Shown piece by piece: positions 12,001 through 25,125 of a stretch of DNA of 64,000 nt. The DNA comes from Sabellastarte sp. h YS-2021. Lineage: Eukaryota > Annelida > Polychaeta > Sabellida > Sabellidae. The position numbers were made by a program, and so were the translations under genes. The stretch spans positions 930,001-994,000 of the forward strand of contig CAXHLB010000008.1 of assembly GCA_964017235.1 (NCBI GenBank), read 5' to 3'. The notes under the pieces were generated by a model, which saw only the letters and a list, made by a program, of their open reading frames with translations, was not told where the DNA came from and did not search any database. Positions within the stretch are counted from its first letter, which is position 1, and each line of letters begins with the position of its first letter.

Positions 12001-15000
12001 AGCTTTGGGACTTACAGCTAGCAGTAAATCTGCTGCAGGGAGATTCTGCGACTTGGGATGAAATATACTTGTTGCAGTAATTCATATATACAGGGGGTCA
12101 TGTTTCCACCATAACTAAGCCAAATATTGAGATATTATGCTGCAATTTGGTCCAAACACTGAGTAAAAATTACCAATAAAGATGGAATAGCTTTGGCACC
12201 TTCGAATTGGGTTAATCTATGTCACATTGCTCTGTAACCTGCGATGGGGTAGTCTAGCTGCATAAAACCCATATACCTGGGACGCCATTTTGGCAGGATA
12301 ACTAAGCCAAATATTGGGATGTAATGCTGCAATTTGGGCCAAAGACTGAGGGGGTGGCACCAATAAATATGCAACAGCTTTGGGACTTACAGCTAGCAGT
12401 AAATCTGCTGCAGGGAGATTCTGCGACTTGGGATGAAATATACTTGTTGCAGTAATTCATATATACAGGGGGTCATGTTTCCACCATAACTAAGCCAAAT
12501 ATTGAGATATTATGCTGCAATTTGGTCCAAACACTGAGTAAAAATTACCAATAAAGATGGAATAGCTTTGGCACCTTCGAATTGGGTTAATCTATGTCAC
12601 ATTGCTCTGTAACCTGCGATGGGGTAGTCTAGCTGCATAAAACCCATATACCTGGGACGCCATTTTGGCAGGATAACTAAGCCAAATATTGGGATGTAAT
12701 GCTGCAATTTGGGCCAAAGACTGAGGGGGTGGCACCAATAAATATGCAACAGCTTTGGGACTTACAGCTAGCAGTAAATCTGCTGCAGGGAGATTCTGCG
12801 ACTTGGGATGAAATATACTGGTTGCAGTAATTCATATATACAGAGGGTCATGTTTCCACCATAACTAAGCCAAATATTGAGATATTATGCTGCAATTTGG
12901 TCCAAACACTGAGTAAAAATTACCAATAAAGATGGAATAGCTTTGGCACCTTCGAATTGGGTTAATCTATGTCACATTGCTCTGTAACCTGCAATGGGGT
13001 GGTCTAGCTGCATAAAACCCATATACCTGGGGCGCCATTTTGGCAGCAGGGCTAAGCCAGATATTGGGATGTAATGCTGCAATTTGGGCCAAAGACTAAG
13101 GGGGTGGCACTAATAAATATGCAACAGCTTTGGGACTGACAGCTAGCAGTAAATCTGCTGCAGGGAGATTCTGCGACTTGGGATGAAATATACTTGTTGC
13201 AGTAATTCATATATACAGGGGGTCATGTTTCCACCATAACTAAGCCAAATATTGAGATATTATGCTGCAATTTGGTCCAAACACTGAGTAAAAATTACCA
13301 ATAAAGATGGAATAGCTTTGGCACCTTCGAATTGGGTTAATCTATGTCACATTGCTCTGTAACCTGCGATGGGGTAGTCTAGCTGCATAAAACCCATATA
13401 CCTGGGACGCCATTTTGGCAGGATAACTAAGCCAAATATTGGGATGTAATGCTGCAATTTGGGCCAAAGACTGAGGGGGTGGCACCAATAAATATGCAAC
13501 AGCTTTGGGACTTACAGCTAGCAGTAAATCTGCTGCAGGGAGATTCTGCGACTTGGGATGAAATATACTGGTTGCAGTAATTCATATATACAGAGGGTCA
13601 TGTTTCCACCATAACTAAGCCAAATATTGAGATATTATGCTGCAATTTGGTCCAAACACTGAGTAAAAATTACCAATAAAGATGGAATAGCTTTGGCACC
13701 TTCGAATTGGGTTAATCTATGTCACATTGCTCTGTAACCTGCAATGGGGTGGTCTAGCTGCATAAAACCCATATACCTGGGGCGCCATTTTGGCAGCAGG
13801 GCTAAGCCAGATATTGGGATGTAATGCTGCAATTTGGGCCAAAGACTAAGGGGGTGGCACCAATAAATATGCAACAGCTTTGGGACTTACAGCTAGCAGT
13901 AAATCTGCTGCAGGGAGATTCTGCGACTTGGGATGAAATATACTTGTTGCAGTAATTCATATATACAGGGGGTCATGTTTCCACCATAACTAAGCCAAAT
14001 ATTGAGATATTATGCTGCAATTTGGTCCAAACACTGAGTAAAAATTACCAATAAAGATGGAATAGCTTTGGCACCTTCGAATTGGGTTAATCTATGTCAC
14101 ATTGCTCTGTAACCTGCGATGGGGTAGTCTAGCTGCATAAAACCCATATACCTGGGACGCCATTTTGGCAGGATAACTAAGCCAAATATTGGGATGTAAT
14201 GCTGCAATTTGGGCCAAAGACTGAGGGGGTGGCACCAATAAATATGCAACAGCTTTGGGACTTACAGCTAGCAGTAAATCTGCTGCAGGGAGATTCTGCG
14301 ACTTGGGATGAAATATACTGGTTGCAGTAATTCATATATACAGAGGGTCATGTTTCCACCATAACTAAGCCAAATATTGAGATATTATGCTGCAATTTGG
14401 TCCAAACACTGAGTAAAAATTACCAATAAAGATGGAATAGCTTTGGCACCTTCGAATTGGGTTAATCTATGTCACATTGCTCTGTAACCTGCGATGGGGT
14501 AGTCTAGCTGCATAAAACCCATATACCTGGGACGCCATTTTGGCAGGATAACTAAGCCAAATATTGGGATGTAATGCTGCAATTTGGGCCAAAGACTGAG
14601 GGGGTGGCACCAATAAATATGCAACAGCTTTGGGACTTACAGCTAGCAGTAAATCTGCTGCAGGGAGATTCTGCGACTTGGGATGAAATATACTGGTTGC
14701 AGTAATTCATATATACAGGGGGTCATGTTTCCACCATAACTAAGCCAAATATTGAGATATTATGCTGCAATTTGGTCCAAACACTGAGTAAAAATTACCA
14801 ATAAAGATGGAATAGCTTTGGCACCTTCGAATTGGGTTAATCTATGTCACATTGCTCTGTAACCTGCAATGGGGTGGTCTAGCTGCATAAAACCCATATA
14901 CCTGGGGCGCCATTTTGGCAGCAGGGCTAAGCCAGATATTGGGATGTAATGCTGCAATTTGGGCCAAAGACTAAGGGGGTGGCACCAATAAATATGCAAC

Positions 15001-17474
15001 AGCTTTGGGACTTACAGCTAGCAGTAAATCTGCTGCAGGGAGATTCTGCGACTTGGGATGAAATATACTTGTTGCAGTAATTCATATATACAGGGGGTCA
15101 TGTTTCCACCATAACTAAGCCAAATATTGAGATATTATGCTGCAATTTGGTCCAAACACTGAGTAAAAATTACCAATAAAGATGGAATAGCTTTGGCACC
15201 TTCGAATTGGGTTAATCTATGTCACATTGCTCTGTAACCTGCGATGGGGTAGTCTAGCTGCATAAAACCCATATACCTGGGACGCCATTTTGGCAGGATA
15301 ACTAAGCCAAATATTGGGATGTAATGCTGCAATTTGGGCCAAAGACTGAGGGGGTGGCACCAATAAATATGCAACAGCTTTGGGACTTACAGCTAGCAGT
15401 AAATCTGCTGCAGGGAGATTCTGCGACTTGGGATGAAATATACTTGTTGCAGTAATTCATATATACAGGGGGTCATGTTTCCACCATAACTAAGCCAAAT
15501 ATTGAGATATTATGCTGCAATTTGGTCCAAACACTGAGTAAAAATTACCAATAAAGATGGAATAGCTTTGGCACCTTCGAATTGGGTTAATCTATGTCAC
15601 ATTGCTCTGTAACCTGCGATGGGGTAGTCTAGCTGCATAAAACCCATATACCTGGGACGCCATTTTGGCAGGATAACTAAGCCAAATATTGGGATGTAAT
15701 GCTGCAATTTGGGCCAAAGACTGAGGGGGTGGCACCAATAAATATGCAACAGCTTTGGGACTTACAGCTAGCAGTAAATCTGCTGCAGGGAGATTCTGCG
15801 ACTTGGGATGAAATATACTGGTTGCAGTAATTCATATATACAGAGGGTCATGTTTCCACCATAACTAAGCCAAATATTGAGATATTATGCTGCAATTTGG
15901 TCCAAACACTGAGTAAAAATTACCAATAAAGATGGAATAGCTTTGGCACCTTCGAATTGGGTTAATCTATGTCACATTGCTCTGTAACCTGCGATGGGGT
16001 AGTCTAGCTGCATAAAACCCATATACCTGGGACGCCATTTTGGCAGGATAACTAAGCCAAATATTGGGATGTAATGCTGCAATTTGGGCCAAAGACTGAG
16101 GGGGTGGCACCAATAAATATGCAACAGCTTTGGGACTTACAGCTAGCAGTAAATCTGCTGCAGGGAGATTCTGCGACTTGGGATGAAATATACTGGTTGC
16201 AGTAATTCATATATACAGAGGGTCATGTTTCCACCATAACTAAGCCAAATATTGAGATATTATGCTGCAATTTGGTCCAAACACTGAGTAAAAATTACCA
16301 ATAAAGATGGAATAGCTTTGGCACCTTCGAATTGGGTTAATCTATGTCACATTGCTCTGTAACCTGCGATGGGGTAGTCTAGCTGCATAAAACCCATATA
16401 CCTGGGACGCCATTTTGGCAGGATAACTAAGCCAAATATTGGGATGTAATGCTGCAATTTGGGCCAAAGACTGAGGGGGTGGCACCAATAAATATGCAAC
16501 AGCTTTGGGACTTACAGCTAGCAGTAAATCTGCTGCAGGGAGATTCTGCGACTTGGGATGAAATATACTGGTTGCAGTAATTCATATATACAGGGGGTCA
16601 TGTTTCCACCATAACTAAGCCAAATATTGAGATATTATGCTGCAATTTGGTCCAAACACTGAGTAAAAATTACCAATAAAGATGGAATAGCTTTGGCACC
16701 TTCGAATTGGGTTAATCTATGTCACATTGCTCTGTAACCTGCAATGGGGTGGTCTAGCTGCATAAAACCCATATACCTGGGGCGCCATTTTGGCAGCAGG
16801 GCTAAGCCAGATATTGGGATGTAATGCTGCAATTTGGGCCAAAGACTAAGGGGGTGGCACCAATAAATATGCAACAGCTTTGGGACTTACAGCTAGCAGT
16901 AAATCTGCTGCAGGGAGATTCTGCGACTTGGGATGAAATATACTTGTTGCAGTAATTCATATATACAGGGGGTCATGTTTCCACCATAACTAAGCCAAAT
17001 ATTGAGATATTATGCTGCAATTTGGTCCAAACACTGAGTAAAAATTACCAATAAAGATGGAATAGCTTTGGCACCTTCGAATTGGGTTAATCTATGTCAC
17101 ATTGCTCTGTAACCTGCGATGGGGTAGTCTAGCTGCATAAAACCCATATACCTGGGACGCCATTTTGGCAGGATAACTAAGCCAAATATTGGGATGTAAT
17201 GCTGCAATTTGGGCCAAAGACTGAGGGGGTGGCACCAATAAATATGCAACAGCTTTGGGACTTACAGCTAGCAGTAAATCTGCTGCAGGGAGATTCTGCG
17301 ACTTGGGATGAAATATACTTGTTGCAGTAATTCATATATACAGGGGGTCATGTTTCCACCATAACTAAGCCAAATATTGAGATATTATGCTGCAATTTGG
17401 TCCAAACACTGAGTAAAAATTACCAATAAAGATGGAATAGCTTTGGCACCTTCGAATTGGGTTAATCTATGTCA
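10750..17474. repeat. Segmental duplicate, copy 1 (partner 24250-30974)
   Basis: Over 6725 bp I noticed no difference from the segment 36 monomers (13,500 bp) downstream, including shared rare markers A204 (11079) and T361 (13111) and the same order of eight marker classes. Edges are the first mismatches: T249 at 10749 on the left and T225 at 17475 on the right. The duplicate is separated from its partner by unrelated orderings, so it arose by a block event and not by simple local slippage. Confidence 0.8.
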
Positions 17475-18000
17475 TATTGCTCTGTAACCTGCGATGGGGT
17501 AGTCTAGCTGCATAAAACCCATATACCTGGGACGCCATTTTGGCAGGATAACTAAGCCAAATATTGGGATGTAATGCTGCAATTTGGGCCAAAGACTGAG
17601 GGGGTGGCACCAATAAATATGCAACAGCTTTGGGACTTACAGCTAGCAGTAAATCTGCTGCAGGGAGATTCTGCGACTTGGGATGAAATATACTGGTTGC
17701 AGTAATTCATATATACAGAGGGTCATGTTTCCACCATAACTAAGCCAAATATTGAGATATTATGCTGCAATTTGGTCCAAACACTGAGTAAAAATTACCA
17801 ATAAAGATGGAATAGCTTTGGCACCTTCGAATTGGGTTAATCTATGTCACATTGCTCTGTAACCTGCAATGGGGTGGTCTAGCTGCATAAAACCCATATA
17901 CCTGGGGCGCCATTTTGGCAGCAGGGCTAAGCCAGATATTGGGATGTAATGCTGCAATTTGGGCCAAAGACTAAGGGGGTGGCACCAATAAATATGCAAC
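12001..18000. repeat. QA/RA/SB-rich block k32-k47 (upstream twin)
   Basis: Class order is QA QA RB PA RB QA RA SB QA QA RA RA SB QA QA RB. It includes four A-form monomers in a row (k40-43, 15001-16500), a run that otherwise occurs only in its twin at 28501-30000. k34 carries the rare T361 (13111). Most of the block belongs to a segment duplicated 13,500 bp downstream. k46 carries T225 at 17475, which its twin lacks. Confidence 0.85.
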
Positions 18001-21000
18001 AGCTTTGGGACTTACAGCTAGCAGTAAATCTGCTGCAGGGAGATTCTGCGACTTGGGATGAAATATACTTGTTGCAGTAATTCATATATACAGGGGGTCA
18101 TGTTTCCACCATAACTAAGCCAAATATTGAGATATTATGCTGCAATTTGGTCCAAACACTGAGTAAAAATTACCAATAAAGATGGAATAGCTTTGGCACC
18201 TTCGAATTGGGTTAATCTATGTCACATTGCTCTGTAACCTGCAATGGGGTGGTCTAGCTGCATAAAACCCATATACCTGGGGCGCCATTTTGGCAGCAGG
18301 GCTAAGCCAGATATTGGGATGTAATGCTGCAATTTGGGCCAAAGACTAAGGGGGTGGCACCAATAAATATGCAACAGCTTTGGGACTTACAGCTAGCAGT
18401 AAATCTGCTGCAGGGAGATTCTGCGACTTGGGATGAAATATACTTGTTGCAGTAATTCATATATACAGGGGGTCATGTTTCCACCATAACTAAGCCAAAT
18501 ATTGAGATATTATGCTGCAATTTGGTCCAAACACTGAGTAAAAATTACCAATAAAGATGGAATAGCTTTGGCACCTTCGAATTGGGTTAATCTATGTCAC
18601 ATTGCTCTGTAACCTGCGATGGGGTAGTCTAGCTGCATAAAACCCATATACCTGGGACGCCATTTTGGCAGGATAACTAAGCCAAATATTGGGATGTAAT
18701 GCTGCAATTTGGGCCAAAGACTGAGGGGGTGGCACCAATAAATATGCAACAGCTTTGGGACTTACAGCTAGCAGTAAATCTGCTGCAGGGAGATTCTGCG
18801 ACTTGGGATGAAATATACTTGTTGCAGTAATTCATATATACAGGGGGTCATGTTTCCACCATAACTAAGCCAAATATTGAGATATTATGCTGCAATTTGG
18901 TCCAAACACTGAGTAAAAATTACCAATAAAGATGGAATAGCTTTGGCACCTTCGAATTGGGTTAATCTATGTCACATTGCTCTGTAACCTGCAATGGGGT
19001 GGTCTAGCTGCATAAAACCCATATACCTGGGGCGCCATTTTGGCAGCAGGGCTAAGCCAGATATTGGGATGTAATGCTGCAATTTGGGCCAAAGACTAAG
19101 GGGGTGGCACCAATAAATATGCAACAGCTTTGGGACTGACAGCTAGCAGTAAATCTGCTGCAGGGAGATTCTGCGACTTGGGATGAAATATACTTGTTGC
19201 AGTAATTCATATATACAGGGGGTCATGTTTCCACCATAACTAAGCCAAATATTGAGATATTATGCTGCAATTTGGTCCAAACACTGAGTAAAAATTACCA
19301 ATAAAGATGGAATAGCTTTGGCACCTTCGAATTGGGTTAATCTATGTCACATTGCTCTGTAACCTGCGATGGGGTAGTCTAGCTGCATAAAACCCATATA
19401 CCTGGGACGCCATTTTGGCAGGATAACTAAGCCAAATATTGGGATGTAATGCTGCAATTTGGGCCAAAGACTGAGGGGGTGGCACCAATAAATATGCAAC
19501 AGCTTTGGGACTTACAGCTAGCAGTAAATCTGCTGCAGGGAGATTCTGCGACTTGGGATGAAATATACTGGTTGCAGTAATTCATATATACAGAGGGTCA
19601 TGTTTCCACCATAACTAAGCCAAATATTGAGATATTATGCTGCAATTTGGTCCAAACACTGAGTAAAAATTACCAATAAAGATGGAATAGCTTTGGCACC
19701 TTCGAATTGGGTTAATCTATGTCACATTGCTCTGTAACCTGCAATGGGGTGGTCTAGCTGCATAAAACCCATATACCTGGGGCGCCATTTTGGCAGCAGG
19801 GCTAAGCCAGATATTGGGATGTAATGCTGCAATTTGGGCCAAAGACTAAGGGGGTGGCACCAATAAATATGCAACAGCTTTGGGACTTACAGCTAGCAGT
19901 AAATCTGCTGCAGGGAGATTCTGCGACTTGGGATGAAATATACTTGTTGCAGTAATTCATATATACAGGGGGTCATGTTTCCACCATAACTAAGCCAAAT
20001 ATTGAGATATTATGCTGCAATTTGGTCCAAACACTGAGTAAAAATTACCAATAAAGATGGAATAGCTTTGGCACCTTCGAATTGGGTTAATCTATGTCAC
20101 ATTGCTCTGTAACCTGCAATGGGGTGGTCTAGCTGCATAAAACCCATATACCTGGGGCGCCATTTTGGCAGCAGGGCTAAGCCAGATATTGGGATGTAAT
20201 GCTGCAATTTGGGCCAAAGACTAAGGGGGTGGCACCAATAAATATGCAACAGCTTTGGGACTTACAGCTAGCAGTAAATCTGCTGCAGGGAGATTCTGCG
20301 ACTTGGGATGAAATATACTTGTTGCAGTAATTCATATATACAGGGGGTCATGTTTCCACCATAACTAAGCCAAATATTGAGATATTATGCTGCAATTTGG
20401 TCCAAACACTGAGTAAAAATTACCAATAAAGATGGAATAGCTTTGGCACCTTCGAATTGGGTTAATCTATGTCACATTGCTCTGTAACCTGCGATGGGGT
20501 AGTCTAGCTGCATAAAACCCATATACCTGGGACGCCATTTTGGCAGGATAACTAAGCCAAATATTGGGATGTAATGCTGCAATTTGGGCCAAAGACTGAG
20601 GGGGTGGCACCAATAAATATGCAACAGCTTTGGGACTTACAGCTAGCAGTAAATCTGCTGCAGGGAGATTCTGCGACTTGGGATGAAATATACTTGTTGC
20701 AGTAATTCATATATACAGGGGGTCATGTTTCCACCATAACTAAGCCAAATATTGAGATATTATGCTGCAATTTGGTCCAAACACTGAGTAAAAATTACCA
20801 ATAAAGATGGAATAGCTTTGGCACCTTCGAATTGGGTTAATCTATGTCACATTGCTCTGTAACCTGCAATGGGGTGGTCTAGCTGCATAAAACCCATATA
20901 CCTGGGGCGCCATTTTGGCAGCAGGGCTAAGCCAGATATTGGGATGTAATGCTGCAATTTGGGCCAAAGACTAAGGGGGTGGCACCAATAAATATGCAAC

Positions 21001-21750
21001 AGCTTTGGGACTGACAGCTAGCAGTAAATCTGCTGCAGGGAGATTCTGCGACTTGGGATGAAATATACTTGTTGCAGTAATTCATATATACAGGGGGTCA
21101 TGTTTCCACCATAACTAAGCCAAATATTGAGATATTATGCTGCAATTTGGTCCAAACACTGAGTAAAAATTACCAATAAAGATGGAATAGCTTTGGCACC
21201 TTCGAATTGGGTTAATCTATGTCACATTGCTCTGTAACCTGCGATGGGGTAGTCTAGCTGCATAAAACCCATATACCTGGGACGCCATTTTGGCAGGATA
21301 ACTAAGCCAAATATTGGGATGTAATGCTGCAATTTGGGCCAAAGACTGAGGGGGTGGCACCAATAAATATGCAACAGCTTTGGGACTTACAGCTAGCAGT
21401 AAATCTGCTGCAGGGAGATTCTGCGACTTGGGATGAAATATACTGGTTGCAGTAATTCATATATACAGAGGGTCATGTTTCCACCATAACTAAGCCAAAT
21501 ATTGAGATATTATGCTGCAATTTGGTCCAAACACTGAGTAAAAATTACCAATAAAGATGGAATAGCTTTGGCACCTTCGAATTGGGTTAATCTATGTCAC
21601 ATTGCTCTGTAACCTGCAATGGGGTGGTCTAGCTGCATAAAACCCATATACCTGGGGCGCCATTTTGGCAGCAGGGCTAAGCCAGATATTGGGATGTAAT
21701 GCTGCAATTTGGGCCAAAGACTAAGGGGGTGGCACCAATAAATATGCAAC
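18001..21750. repeat. 5-monomer (1875-bp) tandem repeat, k48-k57
   Basis: QB QA QB PA RB at 18001-19875 is followed by the same five classes at 19876-21750, and I noticed no base difference. The preceding RB at 17626 also fits the period. The unit is a subset of the 9-mer seen at 4501-12000 (its QB QA QB PA RB part), so it probably came from unequal exchange between 9-mers that left out four monomers. Confidence 0.8.
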
Positions 21751-22875
21751 AGCTTTGGGACTTACAGCTAGCAGTAAATCTGCTGCAGGGAGATTCTGCG
21801 ACTTGGGATGAAATATACTTGTTGCAGTAATTCATATATACAGGGGGTCATGTTTCCACCATAACTAAGCCAAATATTGAGATATTATGCTGCAATTTGG
21901 TCCAAACACTGAGTAAAAATTACCAATAAAGATGGAATAGCTTTGGCACCTTCGAATTGGGTTAATCTATGTCACATTGCTCTGTAACCTGCGATGGGTT
22001 AGTCTAGCTGCATAAAACCCATATACCTGGGACGCCATTTTGGCAGGATAACTAAGCCAAATATTGGGATGTAATGCTGCAATTTGGGCCAAAGACTGAG
22101 GGGGTGGCACCAATAAATATGCAACAGCTTTGGGACTTACAGCTAGCAGTAAATCTGCTGCAGGGAGATTCTGCGACTTGGGATGAAATATACTTGTTGC
22201 AGTAATTCATATATACAGGGGGTCATGTTTCCACCATAACTAAGCCAAATATTGAGATATTATGCTGCAATTTGGTCCAAACACTGAGTAAAAATTACCA
22301 ATAAAGATGGAATAGCTTTGGCACCTTCAAATTGGGTTAATCTATGTCACATTGCTCTGTAACCTGCAATGGGGTGGTCTAGCTGCATAAAACCCATATA
22401 CCTGGGGCGCCATTTTGGCAGCAGGGCTAAGCCAGATATTGGGATGTAATGCTGCAATTTGGGCCAAAGACTAAGGGGGTGGCACCAATAAATATGCAAC
22501 AGCTTTGGGACTGACAGCTAGCAGTAAATCTGCTGCAGGGAGATTCTGCGACTTGGGATGAAATATACTTGTTGCAGTAATTCATATATACAGGGGGTCA
22601 TGTTTCCACCATAACTAAGCCAAATATTGAGATATTATGCTGCAATTTGGTCCAAACACTGAGTAAAAATTACCAATAAAGATGGAATAGCTTTGGCACC
22701 TTCGAATTGGGTTAATCTATGTCACATTGCTCTGTAACCTGCGATGGGGTAGTCTAGCTGCATAAAACCCATATACCTGGGACGCCATTTTGGCAGGATA
22801 ACTAAGCCAAATATTGGGATGTAATGCTGCAATTTGGGCCAAAGACTGAGGGGGTGGCACCAATAAATATGCAAC
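19126..22875. repeat. Third copy of the 9-mer, k51-k60
   Basis: PA RB QB QA QB PA RB QA QB PA, with T249 at 21999 and A204 at 22329, repeats k21-k30 (7876-11625) at an offset of 11,250 bp. The only difference I saw is that the T225 of 8100 is absent here. This places 9-mer material on both sides of the 12001-18000 block and suggests that block was inserted by exchange into an older run of 9-mers. Confidence 0.8.
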
Positions 22876-25125
22876 AGCTTTGGGACTTACAGCTAGCAGT
22901 AAATCTGCTGCAGGGAGATTCTGCGACTTGGGATGAAATATACTTGTTGCAGTAATTCATATATACAGGGGGTCATGTTTCCACCATAACTAAGCCAAAT
23001 ATTGAGATATTATGCTGCAATTTGGTCCAAACACTGAGTAAAAATTACCAATAAAGATGGAATAGCTTTGGCACCTTCAAATTGGGTTAATCTATGTCAC
23101 ATTGCTCTGTAACCTGCAATGGGGTGGTCTAGCTGCATAAAACCCATATACCTGGGGCGCCATTTTGGCAGCAGGGCTAAGCCAGATATTGGGATGTAAT
23201 GCTGCAATTTGGGCCAAAGACTAAGGGGGTGGCACCAATAAATATGCAACAGCTTTGGGACTGACAGCTAGCAGTAAATCTGCTGCAGGGAGATTCTGCG
23301 ACTTGGGATGAAATATACTTGTTGCAGTAATTCATATATACAGGGGGTCATGTTTCCACCATAACTAAGCCAAATATTGAGATATTATGCTGCAATTTGG
23401 TCCAAACACTGAGTAAAAATTACCAATAAAGATGGAATAGCTTTGGCACCTTCGAATTGGGTTAATCTATGTCACATTGCTCTGTAACCTGCGATGGGGT
23501 AGTCTAGCTGCATAAAACCCATATACCTGGGACGCCATTTTGGCAGGATAACTAAGCCAAATATTGGGATGTAATGCTGCAATTTGGGCCAAAGACTGAG
23601 GGGGTGGCACCAATAAATATGCAACAGCTTTGGGACTTACAGCTAGCAGTAAATCTGCTGCAGGGAGATTCTGCGACTTGGGATGAAATATACTGGTTGC
23701 AGTAATTCATATATACAGAGGGTCATGTTTCCACCATAACTAAGCCAAATATTGAGATATTATGCTGCAATTTGGTCCAAACACTGAGTAAAAATTACCA
23801 ATAAAGATGGAATAGCTTTGGCACCTTCAAATTGGGTTAATCTATGTCACATTGCTCTGTAACCTGCAATGGGGTGGTCTAGCTGCATAAAACCCATATA
23901 CCTGGGGCGCCATTTTGGCAGCAGGGCTAAGCCAGATATTGGGATGTAATGCTGCAATTTGGGCCAAAGACTAAGGGGGTGGCACCAATAAATATGCAAC
24001 AGCTTTGGGACTGACAGCTAGCAGTAAATCTGCTGCAGGGAGATTCTGCGACTTGGGATGAAATATACTTGTTGCAGTAATTCATATATACAGGGGGTCA
24101 TGTTTCCACCATAACTAAGCCAAATATTGAGATATTATGCTGCAATTTGGTCCAAACACTGAGTAAAAATTACCAATAAAGATGGAATAGCTTTGGCACC
24201 TTCGAATTGGGTTAATCTATGTCACATTGCTCTGTAACCTGCGATGGGGTAGTCTAGCTGCATAAAACCCATATACCTGGGACGCCATTTTGGCAGGATA
24301 ACTAAGCCAAATATTGGGATGTAATGCTGCAATTTGGGCCAAAGACTGAGGGGGTGGCACCAATAAATATGCAACAGCTTTGGGACTTACAGCTAGCAGT
24401 AAATCTGCTGCAGGGAGATTCTGCGACTTGGGATGAAATATACTTGTTGCAGTAATTCATATATACAGGGGGTCATGTTTCCACCATAACTAAGCCAAAT
24501 ATTGAGATATTATGCTGCAATTTGGTCCAAACACTGAGTAAAAATTACCAATAAAGATGGAATAGCTTTGGCACCTTCAAATTGGGTTAATCTATGTCAC
24601 ATTGCTCTGTAACCTGCAATGGGGTGGTCTAGCTGCATAAAACCCATATACCTGGGGCGCCATTTTGGCAGCAGGGCTAAGCCAGATATTGGGATGTAAT
24701 GCTGCAATTTGGGCCAAAGACTAAGGGGGTGGCACCAATAAATATGCAACAGCTTTGGGACTGACAGCTAGCAGTAAATCTGCTGCAGGGAGATTCTGCG
24801 ACTTGGGATGAAATATACTTGTTGCAGTAATTCATATATACAGGGGGTCATGTTTCCACCATAACTAAGCCAAATATTGAGATATTATGCTGCAATTTGG
24901 TCCAAACACTGAGTAAAAATTACCAATAAAGATGGAATAGCTTTGGCACCTTCGAATTGGGTTAATCTATGTCACATTGCTCTGTAACCTGCGATGGGGT
25001 AGTCTAGCTGCATAAAACCCATATACCTGGGACGCCATTTTGGCAGGATAACTAAGCCAAATATTGGGATGTAATGCTGCAATTTGGGCCAAAGACTGAG
25101 GGGGTGGCACCAATAAATATGCAAC
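22126..25125. repeat. 750-bp dimer repeat marked by A204, k59-k66
   Basis: Order is QB PA QB PA RB PA QB PA. Every B-form copy in this stretch has A at position 204 (22329, 23079, 23829, 24579), which destroys the TTCGAA present in all other monomers. The simple two-monomer period indicates amplification of the last QB-PA pair of the 9-mer at 19126. The third pair has an R-type left half joined to the A204 right half. Confidence 0.85.
23626..24000. repeat. Recombinant monomer k63 (R left half with A204)
   Basis: This copy has T13, G70, A94 (haplotype R), while its right half has A204 and form B. All five other A204 copies have a Q left half. The simplest reading is a crossover or conversion tract with a breakpoint between monomer positions 94 and 204, that is between about 23719 and 23829. 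A second independent mutation at the CpG is the alternative. Confidence 0.7.
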
